A stretch of 64,000 nucleotides of DNA, from contig NZ_SACP01000022.1 in NCBI RefSeq assembly GCF_004004555.2, forward strand, positions 1 through 64,000. The letters run 5' to 3'. The position numbers and the translations under genes were made by a program. Positions 60,589-64,000 of the stretch are shown here, piece after piece; position 1 is the stretch's first letter, and the number at the start of each line of letters is the position of its first letter. Origin of the DNA: Methylobacterium oryzihabitans (lineage in GTDB: Bacteria > Pseudomonadota > Alphaproteobacteria > Rhizobiales > Beijerinckiaceae). The notes under the pieces are model-generated. The model saw only the letters and a list, made by a program, of their open reading frames with translations, searched no databases and had not been told where the DNA came from.

Positions 60589-60771
60589 ATGAGCGAGACG
60601 ACCAAGCCGACGACCGCCCCGGATCAGGCCGGCTTCCGGCGCGACAGCGCCAATCCCGGTGACGCGGCGCTGAAGGACAACAGCCAGAAGAAGCTCGACG
60701 AGCGCCTGGACGAGAGCCTCGAGGAGACGTTTCCGTCGAGCGATCCGGTCTCGGTGAAGATCACCAAGTGA
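60589..60771 (+). CDS. Small acidic/basic hypothetical protein
   Basis: A 60-residue soluble protein ending KKLDERLDESLEETFPSSDPVSVKITK; the ESLEETFP-SDP phrase is found in many small alphaproteobacterial proteins of unknown role, often stress linked. CAGGAG before ATG 60589 is a good ribosome site. It lies in the divergent space between the glycosyltransferase and manC. Confidence 0.7.
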   Translation: MSETTKPTTAPDQAGFRRDSANPGDAALKDNSQKKLDERLDESLEETFPSSDPVSVKITK

Positions 60772-60813
60772 GGGCGACGGCCCCGGACGCGCGGTCCGGG
60801 GCCGCTCCGGCGG

Positions 60814-62262
60814 TCAGCGGCCGTAGACGTCCTCGATGCGGATGATGTCGTCCTCGCCGGTGTAGCTGCCGACCTGGACCTCGATCAGTTCGAGCGGGAT
60901 CTTGCCCGGGTTGGCGAGCCGGTGGACGCAGCCGATCGGCAGGTAGGCGGCCTCGTTCTCGTGGACGAGCTTCACGACGTCGTCGACCGTCACCTCGGCG
61001 GTGCCCTTGACGACGATCCAGTGCTCGGCCCGGTGGTGGTGCTTCTGCAGCGACAGCCGCGCCCCGGGGGTCACCGTGATCCGCTTGACCTGGAACCGGG
61101 TGCCGATGTCGATCCGCTCGTAGGAGCCCCACGGCCGGTAGATCCGGCGGTGGGCGTCGGCCTCCGGCTCGCCGCGGCTGCGCAGGGCCGAGACCAGTTC
61201 CTTGACCCCGCCGGCGGCGGCCCGCGAGGTGACCAGCACCGCGTCGGGCGTCGTCACCACCACGACGCCGTCGAGGCCGACCACCGTCGTCAGGGTGTCG
61301 CCCTCGCTGTGGACAAGGCTGCCGCGCGTGTCGCGCACCGCCACCCGGCCGCGCAGGGCGTTGCCGTCGCGGTCCCGGTCGGAGGCTTCCCACAGCGCGC
61401 CCCAGGTGCCGATGTCCGACCACGGGAACGAGACCGGCAGCACGCCGGCGCGCGACGTGCGCTCCATCACCGCGTAGTCGATCGAGATCTGCGGCGAGCG
61501 CCCGAACGCCTCGGGGTCGAGGCGGACGAAGTCGAGGTCGCGGGTCGCGGCGGCGACCGCCTCGGTGGCGGCGTCGAGCACGCCGGGGGCGTGGATCCGC
61601 AGCTCCTCCAGCATCACGTCGGCGCGGAACAGGAAGTAGCCGCTGTTCCACAGCGCGCCCTCGGCGATCAGGCCGGCGGCCTTGTCGGCGTCCGGCTTCT
61701 CGTGGAAGCGCTCGACCCGGTAGGCGCCGGCCCTGCCGGCCTCGTCGGGCAGCGGCTCGCCGGGCTGGATGTAGCCGTAGGCGGTCGCCGGCTCGGTCGG
61801 GCGCAGGCCCAGCGTCATGATCGCGCCGGCCCGGGCGCCGACCGCCGCGCGGCGGACCGCGCTCAGGAACGCGCCGGTGTCGCCGACGACGTGGTCGGCG
61901 GCGAGGATCAGCACCACCGCCTCGGGGTCGCGGGCGGCGGCGTGCAGCGCCGCGACCGCGACCGCGGCCGCCGAGTCGCGCCGCTGCGGCTCGAGGACGA
62001 TGTCGGCCGCCGCCCCGACCTGGACGACCTGCTCGGCGACGATGAAGCGCGCGTCGGCGCTGGTGATGATGCTCGGGCGGGCGAACAGGCCGGCATCGTC
62101 CAGCCGCGCCACGGTGGCCTGGAACGAGGACCGGTCCGGCTCGACCAGCGGGATGAACTGCTTGGGGAACGATTCGCGCGAGGCCGGCCAGAGACGCGTG
62201 CCCGAGCCGCCACACAGGATGACCGGATGGATCAGGCCGGGATTGACGGAATCTGAGCTCAT
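60814..62262 (-). CDS. manC: Mannose-1-phosphate guanylyltransferase/mannose-6-phosphate isomerase
   Basis: A 482-residue bifunctional enzyme. The N-terminal pyrophosphorylase has ILCGGSGTRLWPASRESFPKQF (GTP binding) and FHEKPDADKAAGLI (the FVEKP-like motif); the C-terminal cupin-type isomerase has RPWGSYERIDIGTRFQVKRITVTPGARLSLQKHHHRAEHW, with metal histidines. It makes GDP-mannose. Coded divergently from the phosphomannomutase gene, so the two probably share a promoter region. Confidence 0.95.
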   Translation of the reverse strand: MSSDSVNPGLIHPVILCGGSGTRLWPASRESFPKQFIPLVEPDRSSFQATVARLDDAGLFARPSIITSADARFIVAEQVVQVGAAADIVLEPQRRDSAAAVAVAALHAAARDPEAVVLILAADHVVGDTGAFLSAVRRAAVGARAGAIMTLGLRPTEPATAYGYIQPGEPLPDEAGRAGAYRVERFHEKPDADKAAGLIAEGALWNSGYFLFRADVMLEELRIHAPGVLDAATEAVAAATRDLDFVRLDPEAFGRSPQISIDYAVMERTSRAGVLPVSFPWSDIGTWGALWEASDRDRDGNALRGRVAVRDTRGSLVHSEGDTLTTVVGLDGVVVVTTPDAVLVTSRAAAGGVKELVSALRSRGEPEADAHRRIYRPWGSYERIDIGTRFQVKRITVTPGARLSLQKHHHRAEHWIVVKGTAEVTVDDVVKLVHENEAAYLPIGCVHRLANPGKIPLELIEVQVGSYTGEDDIIRIEDVYGR

Positions 62263-62549
62263 GCGATCTCCACCCCTGACGCGCGGTCAGGCTCTGTAAG
62301 GTATCCGTAAACGGATCGTGACTTTTCTGGCGCGCGGCCGCGTGCGGGCCGCGATCCGCTCTTCACATCTTGCCGCAACTTCGACCAAAGTTCCAGCGCC
62401 GGTTCGACCGCCGCTGCGGGCCGTGCAACAAGTCCGGCCGCGAATCGTCGGCTTCACGCCACGCGGAAGTTGCATGATTTCGCAGATCGCCGGCGCCCCT
62501 CGCGGGTAACGATGAATCTTCTTGCCGATCACGGAGTGAAGGACCCCCG
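62263..62549. other. Divergent promoter region of manC and the phosphomannomutase
   Basis: A 287-bp non-coding stretch, AT-richer at both ends (CTTTTCTGGC near 62324 and GATGAATCTTCTTGCC near 62511). No clear palindrome or -35/-10 pair is certain. AAGGA near 62538 is the ribosome site of the mutase. Confidence 0.4.
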
Positions 62550-64000
62550 ATGTTTCCCAAGCCGCACCCTTCGCTGACCCCCAACACCTTCGCGTTCGAA
62601 TCGCTGCCGCTGGTCGCGCCGAGCGGGTTCCGCGAATACGACGCCCGCTGGCTGTTTCCCAAGGACCTCAACCTGATGGGCGTGCAGGCGCTGGGGCTCG
62701 GCCTCGGCACGCTGATCCACGAGCGCGGCGTGCGGCCCGACATCGTCACCGGCCACGACTTCCGCGCCTACTCGACCTCGATCAAGCTCGCGCTGATCGC
62801 CGGCATGCAGGCGGCGGGCCTGCGGGTGAAGGACATCGGCCTGTGCCTGTCGCCGATGGCGTATTTCGGCCAGTTCGCCCTCGACTGTCCCTGCGTGGCG
62901 ATGGTGACGGCCTCGCACAACGACAACGGCTGGACCGGGGTGAAGATGGGCGCCGAACGCCCGATGACCTTCGGCCCCGAGGAGATGACCCGGCTCAAGG
63001 AGATCGTGCTGTCGGGCGCGTTCCAGTACCGGGACGGCGGCGCCTACCAGTTCGTGCCGGACTTCTCGAAGACTTATCTCGACGACCTGATGTCGCGCAC
63101 CAGGCCGGTCGGCCGCAGGCTGAAGGTCGTGGCCGCCTGCGGCAACGGCACGGCGGGCGCCTTCGCCCCGGGCCTGCTGGAGCGCCTCGGCTGCGAGGTC
63201 GTGCCCCTGGACGTCGAGGCCGACGCGACCTTCCCGCGCTACAACCCCAACCCCGAGGACATGGCGATGCTGCACGCCATCGCCGACAAGGTCCGGGAGA
63301 CCGGGGCCGATGTCGGCTTCGGGTTCGACGGCGACGGCGACCGCTGCGGCGTGGTCGACGAGCAGGGCCACGAGATCTTCGCCGACAAGGTCGGGGTGAT
63401 GCTCGCCCGCGACCTGTCGCGCCTGCACGCCGACCCGACCTTCGTCGTCGACGTGAAGTCGACCGGCCTGTTCGCCAGCGACCCGGAGCTGCGCGCGCGC
63501 AACGTCACGACCGACTACTGGAAGACCGGGCACTCCTACATCAAGCGCCGGGTCAACGAGCTGAAGGCGCTGGCCGGGTTCGAGAAGTCGGGGCACTTCT
63601 TCTTCAACGAGCCGGTCGGGCGCGGCTACGACGACGGCCTGCTCACCGCGATCGCGGTGGTGGAGATGCTCGACCGCAACCCCGACCGGTCGATGTCGCA
63701 GCTCTACGCGGCGCTGCCGAAGACCTGGGGCTCGCCGACGATGTCGCCGCACTGCGCCGACGACGAGAAGTACGGCGTGGTCGAGCGGGTGACCGAGCGG
63801 TTCCGGGCGATGCATGCCGGCGGCGAGGCGGTCGGCGGCGCCCGGATCACCGACATCGTGACGGTCAACGGCGTGCGGGTGACGACGGAGGACGGCACCT
63901 GGGGGCTGGTGCGGGCGTCCTCGAACAAGCCGGAACTCGTCGTGGTGGTCGAGAGCCCGGTCTCGGAGGCGCGCCTGCGCGAGATGTTCGCCGCCGTCGA
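62550..64000 (+). CDS. Phosphomannomutase/phosphoglucomutase, 3' end beyond window
   Basis: At least 483 residues, open to the right edge. The phosphoserine loop is TASHNDNGWTG, shorter than the usual TASHNPxxxNG; GFDGDGDRCGVVD is the metal loop and GFEKSGHFFF the sugar-binding loop (usually GGEMSGH). GREYDARW near the N-terminus is the usual FREYDIRG start. It makes mannose 1-phosphate, the substrate of ManC next door, and may interconvert glucose phosphates too. AAGGA precedes ATG 62550. Confidence 0.9.
   Translation, partial: MFPKPHPSLTPNTFAFESLPLVAPSGFREYDARWLFPKDLNLMGVQALGLGLGTLIHERGVRPDIVTGHDFRAYSTSIKLALIAGMQAAGLRVKDIGLCLSPMAYFGQFALDCPCVAMVTASHNDNGWTGVKMGAERPMTFGPEEMTRLKEIVLSGAFQYRDGGAYQFVPDFSKTYLDDLMSRTRPVGRRLKVVAACGNGTAGAFAPGLLERLGCEVVPLDVEADATFPRYNPNPEDMAMLHAIADKVRETGADVGFGFDGDGDRCGVVDEQGHEIFADKVGVMLARDLSRLHADPTFVVDVKSTGLFASDPELRARNVTTDYWKTGHSYIKRRVNELKALAGFEKSGHFFFNEPVGRGYDDGLLTAIAVVEMLDRNPDRSMSQLYAALPKTWGSPTMSPHCADDEKYGVVERVTERFRAMHAGGEAVGGARITDIVTVNGVRVTTEDGTWGLVRASSNKPELVVVVESPVSEARLREMFAAV

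Noticed and set aside
1..64000. tRNA, rRNA, phage integrase, transposase or CRISPR array
   Set aside because: No cloverleaf-like or rRNA-like stretch, no transposase or integrase motifs and no regularly spaced repeats were seen when reading both strands; short structured RNAs could be missed.

Overview
The window reads as a very GC-rich alphaproteobacterial chromosome segment, most likely Methylobacterium or a close relative in the Hyphomicrobiales. Supporting signs are the order trpA-accD-folC, an AccD that has lost most of its zinc-finger cysteines as alphaproteobacterial AccDs do, an Omp25/RopB-type beta-barrel protein, an Irr-type iron-control box before bacterioferritin, an HWE-family histidine kinase, and several GC-rich inverted-repeat elements between genes. 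I see no rRNA, tRNA, CRISPR array, phage or insertion sequence. This assignment is an inference from gene content; no search was run.

Layout. 1-10.4 kb: a protease-inhibitor fragment, a FAD monooxygenase, a two-gene unit that looks like a type III secretion chaperone followed by a eukaryotic-like protein kinase (the most unusual feature of the window), a DEDDh exonuclease fused to a SWIM-like zinc motif, ligA, a LysE-type exporter, a small secreted protein and an orphan osmoprotectant-type ABC ATPase. 10.6-14.5 kb: a compositionally different GNAT gene, then trpA, accD and folC. 14.6-23.1 kb: an outer-membrane barrel protein with tandem terminators, an AI-2E-type permease, and a TetR-controlled RND efflux operon with two adaptors. 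23.1-26.4 kb: the iron-storage pair bfr/bfd, an HWE kinase and an unknown conserved protein.

26.6-35.8 kb: one long minus-strand operon, livG-livF-livK-livH-livM, then a DapA-family aldolase/deaminase, a D-amino-acid oxidase-like flavoprotein and a proline racemase-family epimerase, with a GntR/FCD regulator encoded divergently. Together they look like uptake and catabolism of 4-hydroxyproline or a similar imino acid. The same 11-bp operator core lies before the operon and before the regulator. 36.7-45.5 kb: a PLP-dependent Cys/Met-type enzyme divergent from a TetR regulator, an amidohydrolase, a second complete Liv-type ABC transporter with overlapping genes, and a HAD-family dehalogenase-like protein.

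45.5-57.2 kb: small unknown proteins, a receiver-like protein, a DUF1275 membrane protein, a cyanide-insensitive cytochrome bd operon (cioA, cioB, a DUF2474 miniprotein, a GbsR/MarR regulator), periplasmic cyclohexadienyl dehydratase (PheC-like) convergent with a small gene and divergent from a FUSC-type exporter, AMP nucleosidase and a CHASE3 chemoreceptor. 57.2-64 kb: a repeat-rich 0.57-kb gap, a DegP/HtrA protease, a glycosyltransferase, a small charged protein, mannose-1-phosphate guanylyltransferase and, divergent from it, a phosphomannomutase that runs off the window. The last genes suggest GDP-mannose supply for surface polysaccharide.
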